Source of the DNA: Actinomadura fibrosa
GTDB lineage: Bacteria > Actinomycetota > Actinomycetes > Streptosporangiales > Streptosporangiaceae
Direction of reading: 5' to 3'
Assembly: GCF_900659615.1 (NCBI RefSeq)
Contig: NZ_CAACUY010000070.1
Span: forward strand, 1-38,918
Length of the DNA: 38,918 nt
Shown: positions 23,145 to 30,199 of the stretch, piece by piece
Position numbering within the stretch: the first letter of the stretch is position 1
Layout of the letters: every line of letters starts with the position of its first letter
The notes under the pieces: generated by a model
The model's database searches: none
Told to the model about the DNA's origin: nothing
Seen by the model: only the letters and a program-made list of their open reading frames with translations
Made by a program: the position numbers and the translations under genes

Positions 23145-24883
23145 GCGTCGACGACCGTCCGCTGTCGCGGGTCGCCGTCGCACCGCCCGCTCCGCGCGTC
23201 CGCCCGCGCGACGCCCGGCCGCGGAACGACATCGAGAAGGCGGCGCGCGACCTCCTCGACGGGTTGATCGAGTGGCCGTGGGGACAGGTGTCCCCCTCGG
23301 TGTACGAGACGGGGCGGCTGGTGACGCTGGCCCCGTGGCTGCGGGGGCACGGGCGGCGCGTCTCCTTCCTGCTCGAACAGCAGCGGGCGGACGGGGCGTG
23401 GGGCGCCCCGGACGACGGCTACGCGCTCGTCCCGACGCTGAGCGCGGCCGAGGCGCTGCTGTCGGCGCTGACCGACCCCGGCGGAACGTTCCGCGACCTC
23501 CTCGGGAGCGAGATCGCGGCCGGGTGGCTCGTCCGGTCGGCGGACCGGGCGCTGCGGGCGCTCTCCCGGCGCATGTGCGGGCCGTCCGCGCCGCCCCTCG
23601 ACCTGCCCGACCTGCCCGCGATCGACGTGATCGCGCCCGCGCTGATCGAACGGATCAACGCGTCGCTGGACGGGCTGCGCGAGCATCCGGTGCCGGGGCT
23701 CGACGCGTGGGCCGGGGTCCGGCTGAGCCCGCCCGCCGGCATGGCGACGGGCAGGCTGGAGCTGGTCAGGGCCATGGCGGGCTCCGGGATGGAGCTGCCG
23801 GAGAAGCTGATGCACGCTCTGGAGGTCCTGGGGCAGCCGGCGGCCGGGCTCCTCCCGCTGAGCCCCGAGTCCACGGGCACGATCGGCGCGTCCCCGGCGG
23901 CCGCCGCGGCCTGGCTGGGCGCGCGGGGACCGGACGAGCCCGGCGACCCCGTCCGCTGGTACCTGGAGACCGTGGTCGCGCGGCACGGGGGCCCGGTGCC
24001 GTGCGGCTACCCGCTCACCGTGTTCGAGCGCGGCTGGGTCCTCGCGTGGCTGGCGCGGGCGGGCATCCGGTTCGGCGTCCGGCCGGAGCTCGTGCTGAGC
24101 CTGACCGCGCCGCTCGGCCGGTCCGGCACGGCCGCCGCGGACGGGCTGCCGGCGGACGCCGACACCACGTCCGGCGCCCTGTACGCGCTGGCCCTGCTGG
24201 GCGCGCCCCGCCGTCCCGATCCGCTCTACGCCTACGAGCTGGACACGCACTTCTGCACCTGGCAGGGCGAGGACGGCGCGTCCGTGACGACGAACGCCCA
24301 CGTGCTGGAGGCGTTCGGGGAGTACCTCGCCACGGGTCTCGACCGCACGGGCGGCGGAGCCGCGCCCGGAGCCGACGCCGCCGGGCGCGGGGCGGCCGCG
24401 ATCGAGCGGTACCGCGGGACCGTCGCGAAGGTGGCGCGCTGGCTGCGCGGCCAGCAGCGGCCGGACGGGAGCTGGACGGACCGCTGGCACGCCTCACCGC
24501 ACTACGCGACGGCGAGCACGGCGATCGCCCTGGCGAAGTTCGGGGGCGCGGAGTCGGCCGCGGCGGTCGGCGCCGCGCGGGCCTGGACGCTGGAGACGCA
24601 GCGGCCGGACGGCTCGTGGGGCCGCTGGGCCGGAACCCCCGAGGAGACCGCCTACGCCGTGCAGCTCCTGCTGCTGACGGACGAGACGCCGGACGCGGTC
24701 GCCGCGCACGCGGTGTCCCGCGCCCGCCCCCATCTGCTGGAGTCGCTGACCAGCGGCGATGCCGGCGCCGCCGGGGAACCGGCGCTGTGGCACGACAAGG
24801 ACCTCTACCGCCCCGCGGCCATCGTCCGCGCGGCGGTGCTCGCCGCCCTGCATCTCGACCGGGCGAACCCGACCCATCGATAA
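23141..24883 (+). CDS. Class II diterpene cyclase (copalyl diphosphate synthase-like)
   Basis: The protein is 580 aa with the alpha-barrel layout of bacterial class II diterpene cyclases. The acid motif is D339-A-D341-T-T, the DxDT form of DxDD; Asp341 should protonate the terminal double bond of geranylgeranyl diphosphate. QW-type repeats appear at 79-88 (QQRADGAWG), 438-445 (QQRPDGSW) and 487-494 (QRPDGSWG). The N-terminal 'VSPSVYETGRLV' and C-terminal 'HDKDLYRPAAIVRAAVLAAL' segments are typical of copalyl- and halimadienyl/tuberculosinyl-diphosphate synthases. The GTG at 23141 overlaps the class I stop (GTGA). Together the pair should convert GGPP to a labdane-related hydrocarbon or alcohol. 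Confidence 0.88.
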   Translation: MSVDDRPLSRVAVAPPAPRVRPRDARPRNDIEKAARDLLDGLIEWPWGQVSPSVYETGRLVTLAPWLRGHGRRVSFLLEQQRADGAWGAPDDGYALVPTLSAAEALLSALTDPGGTFRDLLGSEIAAGWLVRSADRALRALSRRMCGPSAPPLDLPDLPAIDVIAPALIERINASLDGLREHPVPGLDAWAGVRLSPPAGMATGRLELVRAMAGSGMELPEKLMHALEVLGQPAAGLLPLSPESTGTIGASPAAAAAWLGARGPDEPGDPVRWYLETVVARHGGPVPCGYPLTVFERGWVLAWLARAGIRFGVRPELVLSLTAPLGRSGTAAADGLPADADTTSGALYALALLGAPRRPDPLYAYELDTHFCTWQGEDGASVTTNAHVLEAFGEYLATGLDRTGGGAAPGADAAGRGAAAIERYRGTVAKVARWLRGQQRPDGSWTDRWHASPHYATASTAIALAKFGGAESAAAVGAARAWTLETQRPDGSWGRWAGTPEETAYAVQLLLLTDETPDAVAAHAVSRARPHLLESLTSGDAGAAGEPALWHDKDLYRPAAIVRAAVLAALHLDRANPTHR

Positions 24884-24960
24884 GGTGAATTTCGCCACAC
24901 CCCGGCCATCCGGCACGTCCCTCAAATGCGACAAAGCGACATCCGTTGCTGATTCACCTT
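24882..24960. repeat. Inverted 9-mers between the diterpene operon and the conservon
   Basis: AAGGTGAAT (24882-24890), which begins in the stop codon of the class II cyclase, is mirrored exactly by ATTCACCTT (24952-24960), 61 bp away. The second copy abuts the -35 of the next promoter. It may be a regulator site pair or a long-range stem. Confidence 0.5.
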
Positions 24961-24987
24961 GAGGGGGTATGGTCATGTTGCTAGTCT
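24959..24987 (+). promoter_or_regulatory. Promoter of the conservon
   Basis: TTGAGG (24959-24964), a 17-bp spacer and TAGTCT (24982-24987) make a good housekeeping-type promoter. Transcription would start near 24994, inside the palindrome at 24992-25009. A short hydrophobic ORF (ATG 24975, stop at 25061) with GAGGGGG upstream overlaps this promoter and would need an earlier start of transcription. Confidence 0.5.
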
Positions 24988-24991
24988 TCTA

Positions 24992-25009
24992 CGCCGTATG
25001 GATACGGCG
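24992..25009. promoter_or_regulatory. Perfect palindrome at the predicted conservon transcription start
   Basis: Arms CGCCGTAT and ATACGGCG flank GG, an 18-bp perfect dyad. Its overlap with the predicted +1 suits a repressor operator. Confidence 0.5.
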
Positions 25010-25113
25010 GCTTGCTGTCGCCCCTGCAGACCACGACACCACTCGGCGCGCAGCCCCTTAATCCAGCCGGACGCGGGTTGCGCGCCAATCCACAATTTGT
25101 TGGGGCGATGGTA

Positions 25114-27675
25114 ATGCGCTTCCGCAACTCACGCCTGAGAACCAAGATCGCGGCGCTGTTGCTCTCTCTGACGGCCCTCTGGGTTTTCGCGGCCTGGGTG
25201 ACCCTTCGCGAGGGGGTCAACCTGCTGGGCGTCAGCACGCTGGACACCGCGCTCGCCGAGCCGACCGACCCGCTCCTCGTGGAGTTGCAGAAGGAGCGCC
25301 GGCTGACGATGGTGCAGATGGCCCGGCCGGGCGGCGCCACCCGGCAGGCCCTCCAGGCGCAGCGTGCGCGAACGGACGAGGCCCGCGCCGAGGCGGTGCG
25401 GCTCGCCCGCGGCGGCAACGTCGGCCGCTTCGCGGGCAAGGTCCTGGAGCGCCGCATCGACGAGGAGCTCGACCGGCTCGGCCGGCTGGAGGGCTTCCGG
25501 CGGTCGGTCGACGGCGGGGCGACCGACCGCGCCCGGATCGCCACCGCATATTCTGACGTCATCGAGTCGATTTTTCGCGTTTACGATTCCCTCGCCACTC
25601 TGGACGACAAGGATTTCGCGCGCGACACCCGCACGCTCCTGGAGCTCAACCGCGAGTGGGAACTGCTTTCGCAGGAGGACGCTTTGCTCGCGGGCGCCCT
25701 CGCGGCCGGCCGCATCACTCCCGCCGAGCAAGTCGCGTTCACCCAGCTCGTCGGAACCCGCCGCAACGACACCGCCCGGTCCCTCGTCAACATTCAGGAT
25801 TCGGACGAGGTCCTTTACGGCGAAATGACGAGAAGTCCCAAGCTGGCGCAGATCCGCACCCTTGAGGACTCGGTCATGCAGAGCCGCCCGCGCACCGGCC
25901 GCTCCGCCGGCCGCCCGCCGGTGACGGCCGAGCAGTGGGCCGCCGCGACCGCGCCGGCGCTGGCCGACGTGCGCGCCCACATCCAGGCCTCAGGCGACCG
26001 CCTGGTGGACCGCGCCAAGCCCATCGCCATCGGCGTGATCGTCCGGCTGCTGCTCGCCGGCGGGCTCGGCCTGCTCGCGGTCATCGCGTCCATCGTCGTG
26101 TCGATCACCACCGCCCGCGCGCTGGTCCGCCGCCTCGAACTGCTGCGCGACGCCGCGTGGGAGCTGGCCGAGAAGCGGCTGCCCGGCGTCGTCGAGCGGC
26201 TCGGGCACGGGGAGAAGGTGGACGTCGAGGTCGAGGCGCCGCCCCTCCAGGTCGGCTCGGACGAGATCGGGCAGGTCGGGCGCGCGTTCAACGCCGTCCA
26301 GGAGACCGCGATCCGCACCGCCGTCGAGCAGGCCGAGCTGCGCCGCGGCATCCGCGACGTCCTGCTGAGCCTGGCCCGCCGCACGCAGACCCTCGTGCAC
26401 CGGCAGCTCACCATGCTGGACACGATCGAGCGCCGCCGCGACATCGAGGTCAAGCAGCTGGAGGAGCTGTTCCGGCTCGACCACCTCGCGACCCGGATGC
26501 GGCGCAACGCCGAGAACCTCATCGTCCTGTCCGGCGCCCTGCCCGCCCGCGGCTGGCGCAACTCCGTCCCGATGATCGACGTCGTCCGCGCCGCCGTCGG
26601 CGAGGTCGAGGACTACACCCGCGTCACCGTCCTGCCGTTCGGCCAGATCGCCCTGGCCGGACGCGCGGTCGGCGACGTCACCCACCTGCTCGCCGAGCTC
26701 ATCGAGAACGCCGTGTCGTTCTCCCCGCCCGACACCGTCGTGCAGGTCGGCGGGCACATGGTCGCCAACGGCTTCGCCATCGACATCGAGGACCGGGGCC
26801 TCGGCATGACCGACGAGCGGCTCGCCGAGATCAACGCGCGGATCGCCGACCCGCCCGACTTCAACCTCCAGAGCTCCGTGCAGCTCGGCCTGTTCGTGGT
26901 CAGCAAGCTCGCCGAGCGGTACGGGCTCCAGGTGTCGCTGAAGCGCTCCGCCTACGGCGGGACGACCGCGGTCGTCGTCATCCCCAAGGAACTGGTCGTC
27001 GACGAGCACTCCCCGGCCCCGGCGCCCGCCGCGGCCGAGTCCACCACCCGCAACGGCCTCCAGGTCCGCCAGCCGGTCACCGCGGGAGCGGGCGCCCGCT
27101 CCTCGTCCGCGGACTCCACGAGCGGGCCCCTGCCCACGACCACCGGCCCCCTCCAGGGGACCGGGCCCGCCCTCGTGGCGGTGCCGCCGCCCGCCTCCGA
27201 GGCGTCCGTCCCACCGCCGGCGGAGCCCTCCGCTCCCCCGGTGGCCGACGGCGGCCCGAGTGATCATGACGGCGGCGGCGAGAAGCACGATGACGCCCCT
27301 TCGCGCGAGGCACGCTCCCAAGGAACCACCGCCTCGCGCGACCGGCCGGGGGCGACCGGCGAGCACCCGCTGGCCGGGGCGCCGGACGGGGGGCTTCCCG
27401 ACACCACCGAACCGGAGGGTCCGCCGCCCGTGCCCGAGATCTCCACCACCCCGTCCGGCCTCCCCGTCCGGGTCCCGCAGGCGAACCTGGCCGAGCCCCT
27501 GCGCACCGACGAGCCGGTCGTCGCCGAGGAGCCGGACGGAGACGACGATCCCGGACGTTCGCCCGAGGAGATCCAGCGGATCATGGGCTCGTACCAGCGC
27601 GGCACCCGGCGCGGCCGCTCGGACGCGGCCGAGGCCCTCGGCAGAGACGCAGCGGAAGGCGAGGAAGGCCAGTGA
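25114..27675 (+). CDS. Conservon sensor kinase CvnA-like (NIT-HAMP-HATPase)
   Basis: The protein is 853 aa from the ATG at 25114, which has GGGG eight bases upstream; ATG at 25108 and a TTG at 25012 are alternatives. Membrane segments at about 13-33 and 312-338 enclose an extracytoplasmic, helical nitrate/nitrite-sensing (NIT)-type domain with 'LVELQKERRLTMVQM'. A HAMP-like linker follows. The helical 'LFRLDHLATRMRRNAENLIVLSG' segment replaces a classical H box. The ATPase domain has 'ELIENAVSFSPPDTVV' (N box), 'EDRGLGM' and 'GLFVVSKLAERYG'. The last ~200 residues are Pro/Ala-rich and disordered. In conservons, CvnA forms a membrane complex with CvnB, C and D. All four genes follow here. Confidence 0.9.
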   Translation: MRFRNSRLRTKIAALLLSLTALWVFAAWVTLREGVNLLGVSTLDTALAEPTDPLLVELQKERRLTMVQMARPGGATRQALQAQRARTDEARAEAVRLARGGNVGRFAGKVLERRIDEELDRLGRLEGFRRSVDGGATDRARIATAYSDVIESIFRVYDSLATLDDKDFARDTRTLLELNREWELLSQEDALLAGALAAGRITPAEQVAFTQLVGTRRNDTARSLVNIQDSDEVLYGEMTRSPKLAQIRTLEDSVMQSRPRTGRSAGRPPVTAEQWAAATAPALADVRAHIQASGDRLVDRAKPIAIGVIVRLLLAGGLGLLAVIASIVVSITTARALVRRLELLRDAAWELAEKRLPGVVERLGHGEKVDVEVEAPPLQVGSDEIGQVGRAFNAVQETAIRTAVEQAELRRGIRDVLLSLARRTQTLVHRQLTMLDTIERRRDIEVKQLEELFRLDHLATRMRRNAENLIVLSGALPARGWRNSVPMIDVVRAAVGEVEDYTRVTVLPFGQIALAGRAVGDVTHLLAELIENAVSFSPPDTVVQVGGHMVANGFAIDIEDRGLGMTDERLAEINARIADPPDFNLQSSVQLGLFVVSKLAERYGLQVSLKRSAYGGTTAVVVIPKELVVDEHSPAPAPAAAESTTRNGLQVRQPVTAGAGARSSSADSTSGPLPTTTGPLQGTGPALVAVPPPASEASVPPPAEPSAPPVADGGPSDHDGGGEKHDDAPSREARSQGTTASRDRPGATGEHPLAGAPDGGLPDTTEPEGPPPVPEISTTPSGLPVRVPQANLAEPLRTDEPVVAEEPDGDDDPGRSPEEIQRIMGSYQRGTRRGRSDAAEALGRDAAEGEEGQ

Positions 27676-28094
27676 TGCAGAAGGCGGGCTCTTCATCCGA
27701 TCTGGGCTGGTTGCTGGACGATCTCGTCCACCGCCTGCCGCACGCCCGGAGCGCGGTCGTGCTGTCCGCGGACGGTCTGCTCATGGCGTCGTCGGAGGGC
27801 GTGTCGCAGGACGACGGCGAGCACCTGGCGGCCGTGGCGGCCGGGATCCAGAGCCTGGCGAAGGGCGCCGGGACGCGCTTCGGCGGCGGGCCCGTCCGGC
27901 AGACGATCGTCGAGATGCAGTCGGCGTTCCTGCTGGTGACGGTCGCGGGCAAGGGCGCCTGCCTCGCCGTCCTCGCCGGCGAGGAGGCCGACGTGGGCCT
28001 CATCGCCTACGAGATGGCCATGCTGGTCACGAGCATGGGCCACCACCTCACCTCGCCGTCGCGCACCGAGGCCGCGGAGGGCAGGGCCACATGA
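27675..28094 (+). CDS. Roadblock/LC7-domain protein (CvnB-like)
   Basis: The protein is 139 aa. 'DLGWLLDDLVHRLPHARSAVVLSADGLLMASSEGVSQDDGEHLAAVAAGIQSLA' is a roadblock/LC7 fold like that of MglB, which binds small GTPases and can act as their activating protein. The ATG at 27675 overlaps the kinase stop as TGATG and has GAGGAAGG six bases upstream; a GTG at 27672 is possible. It is the second conservon gene and should bridge kinase and GTPase. Confidence 0.92.
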   Translation: MQKAGSSSDLGWLLDDLVHRLPHARSAVVLSADGLLMASSEGVSQDDGEHLAAVAAGIQSLAKGAGTRFGGGPVRQTIVEMQSAFLLVTVAGKGACLAVLAGEEADVGLIAYEMAMLVTSMGHHLTSPSRTEAAEGRAT

Positions 28095-28516
28095 TGCCGC
28101 CGGAGGATCCGCCGCAGGAGCACTGGCCGGACGCCCCCGCGTCCCACCCCGCCCCGGACCGCTTCCTCGACGAGCAGGCCGGGCCCATGGTGCGGCCCTA
28201 CGTGATGACCAGCGGCCGGACCGAGCCGACCCGCGGGAAGTTCGACCTCATCACGCTGGTGGTGGCGGCCGGACCCGAGCCCGAGGGCGCGATCGGCCTC
28301 GGCCCCGAGCACCTGGCGATCATCCGGCTGTGCCAGTCGGTGCTGTCGGTGGCCGAGCTGACCGGCCACCTCGACCTCCCCGTCGCGACCGTGCGGGTGC
28401 TGCTCGGCGACCTGCTCGACAAGGGGTTCGTCTCGATGCAGGAACCCGAACCGGAGGCGGACATGCACGACATCAGGCTCTACAAGGCGGTGATCGATGG
28501 TCTCCGGGCTCTCTAG
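28091..28516 (+). CDS. DUF742 protein (CvnC-like)
   Basis: The protein is 141 aa. It has a proline-rich N-terminus, then 'VRPYVMTSGRTEPTRGKFDLITLV', the diagnostic DUF742 opening. 'ICRL.LS.AEL.GHLDLPVATVRVLLGDLLDKGFV' in general form is a winged-helix-like segment. The ATG overlaps the CvnB stop (ATGA). CvnC proteins are found only in conservons, where they bind the other components; no enzymatic activity is known. Confidence 0.92.
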   Translation: MMPPEDPPQEHWPDAPASHPAPDRFLDEQAGPMVRPYVMTSGRTEPTRGKFDLITLVVAAGPEPEGAIGLGPEHLAIIRLCQSVLSVAELTGHLDLPVATVRVLLGDLLDKGFVSMQEPEPEADMHDIRLYKAVIDGLRAL

Positions 28517-29108
28517 AAACGACGGCCGCGCCCGCCGGCTCCCCACCGCGGTCAAGATCGTGATCGCGGGCGGTTTCGGCGTCGGCAAGACCACCATGGT
28601 CGGGACGGTGTCGGAGACCCGGCCGCTCCGCACCGAGGAGCTCCTCACCGACGAGGGCGTCGGCATCGACGACCTCTCCGGCGTGGAGCGCAAGAAGACC
28701 ACCACGGTCGCGATGGACTTCGGCCGCATCACGATGCGCGACGAGTACGTCCTCTACCTGTTCGGCACGCCCGGCCAGGAGCGCTTCTGGTTCATGTGGG
28801 ACGAGGTCTCCCTCGGCGCCCTCGGCGCCGTCGTCCTCGCCGACACCCGCCGCCTGTCCGACTGCTTCCCCTCGGTCGACTACTTCGAGCGCCGCTCGAC
28901 CCCGTTCGTCGTCGCCGTGAACTGCTTCGAGGGCGCCCGCCAGTACGACCTCGAAGAGATCCAGATGGCCCTCAACCTGGGCCCGAAGGTCCCGGTCATG
29001 CTGTGCGACGCCCGCAGCCTGGAAAGCTGCAAGCAGGTGCTCATCAACCTCGTCCTGCACGCGATGAAGTTCCGCGGCCTCCCCGCGGAGGCACCACAAA
29101 ACGCGTGA
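28497..29108 (+). CDS. Conservon GTPase (CvnD-like)
   Basis: The protein is 203 aa, a Ras-like small GTPase. The P-loop is 'GGFGVGKTT', the switch region has 'ERKKTTTVAMDFGRI', and the DxxG equivalent is 'LFGTPGQERFWFMWDE' (G-T-P-G). The N-K-x-D motif is altered to 'AVNCFEG', as usual in this family. It starts 20 nt inside the CvnC gene. It should cycle between GTP and GDP under the control of the CvnA-B-C membrane complex. This completes a four-gene conservon directly after the diterpene operon. Confidence 0.93.
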   Translation: MVSGLSRNDGRARRLPTAVKIVIAGGFGVGKTTMVGTVSETRPLRTEELLTDEGVGIDDLSGVERKKTTTVAMDFGRITMRDEYVLYLFGTPGQERFWFMWDEVSLGALGAVVLADTRRLSDCFPSVDYFERRSTPFVVAVNCFEGARQYDLEEIQMALNLGPKVPVMLCDARSLESCKQVLINLVLHAMKFRGLPAEAPQNA

Positions 29109-29119
29109 CGCACAACGTG

Positions 29120-29158
29120 GAAGCGGCGGGCAGGAGATCTCTCCCGGCCCGCCGCTTC
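29120..29158. terminator. Bidirectional terminator between conservon and nuo operon
   Basis: A perfect 12-bp stem (29120-29131 with 29147-29158) and 15-nt loop lie between the convergent ends of cvnD and the polyprenyl diphosphate synthase gene. Confidence 0.8.
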
Positions 29159-29171
29159 GGCGTTCAGACGA

Positions 29172-30188
29172 TCAACCGGTACGCGACACGACGTAGTCGC
29201 ACAAGCCGGTGAAGGCGGCTCGGGCGGGGATGTCGGGGAGGGTGAGGAGCTCGGTGCGGGCGTCCTCGGCCCAGCGGCGCAGGTCGGCGCGGGCGCGGTC
29301 CATGGCGGGGTGGGCGCGCAGGAGGGCGAGGGCCTCGGCGTGGAGGTCGTCGCCGGACAGGTCCTGGACGAGCAGCTCGCGGAGGCGGGCGTCGTCGGGG
29401 CCGGAGCCGACGCCGGCGAGGACGAGGTGCATGGGCAGGGTGCGGATGCCCTCGCGGAGGTCGGTGCCGGGGGTCTTGCCGGACTGCTCGGCCTCGGAGT
29501 CGATGTCGAGGATGTCGTCGGAGAGCTGGAACGCGACGCCGATCTTCTCGCAGGCGGAGGTGATCGTGTCGACGATGTGCGGCGGGGCGCCGGACAGCAG
29601 CGCGCCGAACTGGCCGGAGACGGCGATCAGCGAGGCGGTCTTGTCGGCGACGACCTGGAGGTAGTGCTTGAGGGGGTCGGCGTCGGGGGCGGGGCCGACG
29701 GTCTCCTGGATCTGGCCGCGGACGAGGCGGGCGAAGGCGCGGGCCTGGATGCGGACGGCCTCGGGGCCGAGGTCGGCGAGCAGGTCGGACGCGCGGGCGA
29801 ACAGGTAGTCGCCGGTGAGGATGGCGACGGTGTTGGTCCACCGGGAGTTCGCGGACTCCTGGCCGCGGCGCACGGTCGCCTCGTCCATGACGTCGTCGTG
29901 GTAGAGGGTGCCGAGGTGGGTCAGCTCGACCACCACCGCGGCCGGGACGACGCCGGCCGCGGCGGGGTCGCCGAACTGGGAGGCGAGCAGCACCAGCATG
30001 GGGCGGAAGCGCTTGCCGCCCGCCTCGACGAGGTGCTTGGACGCCTGGGTGAGCAGCGGGTCCTCGCCGTGGACGGACTCCAGGAGCAGCGCCTCGACGG
30101 CGGCGAGGCGCTCCCTGGCGTCGGCCGCGACGGCCGCGTCGACAGGAATCCCGAACGGGCCGGACCCCTCAGCGGAAACCTTGCTCAC
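29172..30188 (-). CDS. Long-chain polyprenyl diphosphate synthase
   Basis: The protein is 338 aa from the GTG at 30188, which has GGGAG seven bases upstream. Both aspartate motifs are intact: 'HDDVMD' (D98, D99, D102) and 'SDDILD' (224-228), with 'GGKRFRP' for substrate binding. The residues four and five before the first motif are Thr94 and Gly93. Small side chains there allow long products, whereas FPP/GGPP synthases usually carry an aromatic. It therefore probably builds the menaquinone side chain (hepta- to nonaprenyl). It begins 11 bp after nuoN and is likely the last gene of the complex I operon, linking quinone supply to the quinone-reducing enzyme. It is unlikely to feed the diterpene genes. 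Confidence 0.88.
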   Translation of the reverse strand: MSKVSAEGSGPFGIPVDAAVAADARERLAAVEALLLESVHGEDPLLTQASKHLVEAGGKRFRPMLVLLASQFGDPAAAGVVPAAVVVELTHLGTLYHDDVMDEATVRRGQESANSRWTNTVAILTGDYLFARASDLLADLGPEAVRIQARAFARLVRGQIQETVGPAPDADPLKHYLQVVADKTASLIAVSGQFGALLSGAPPHIVDTITSACEKIGVAFQLSDDILDIDSEAEQSGKTPGTDLREGIRTLPMHLVLAGVGSGPDDARLRELLVQDLSGDDLHAEALALLRAHPAMDRARADLRRWAEDARTELLTLPDIPARAAFTGLCDYVVSRTG

Positions 30189-30199
30189 CCCATGACTCC

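Noticed and set aside
20676..23183. An 835-codon minus-strand frame across the P450 and synthase genes
   Set aside because: It is low-complexity Arg/Gly/Asp-rich translation antisense to two genes with clear motifs, a normal artefact of high GC.
29172..30188. Polyprenyl diphosphate synthase as the GGPP source for the diterpene genes
   Set aside because: It has small residues before the first Asp motif (long-chain type), sits in the nuo operon on the opposite strand, and is separated by a strong terminator.
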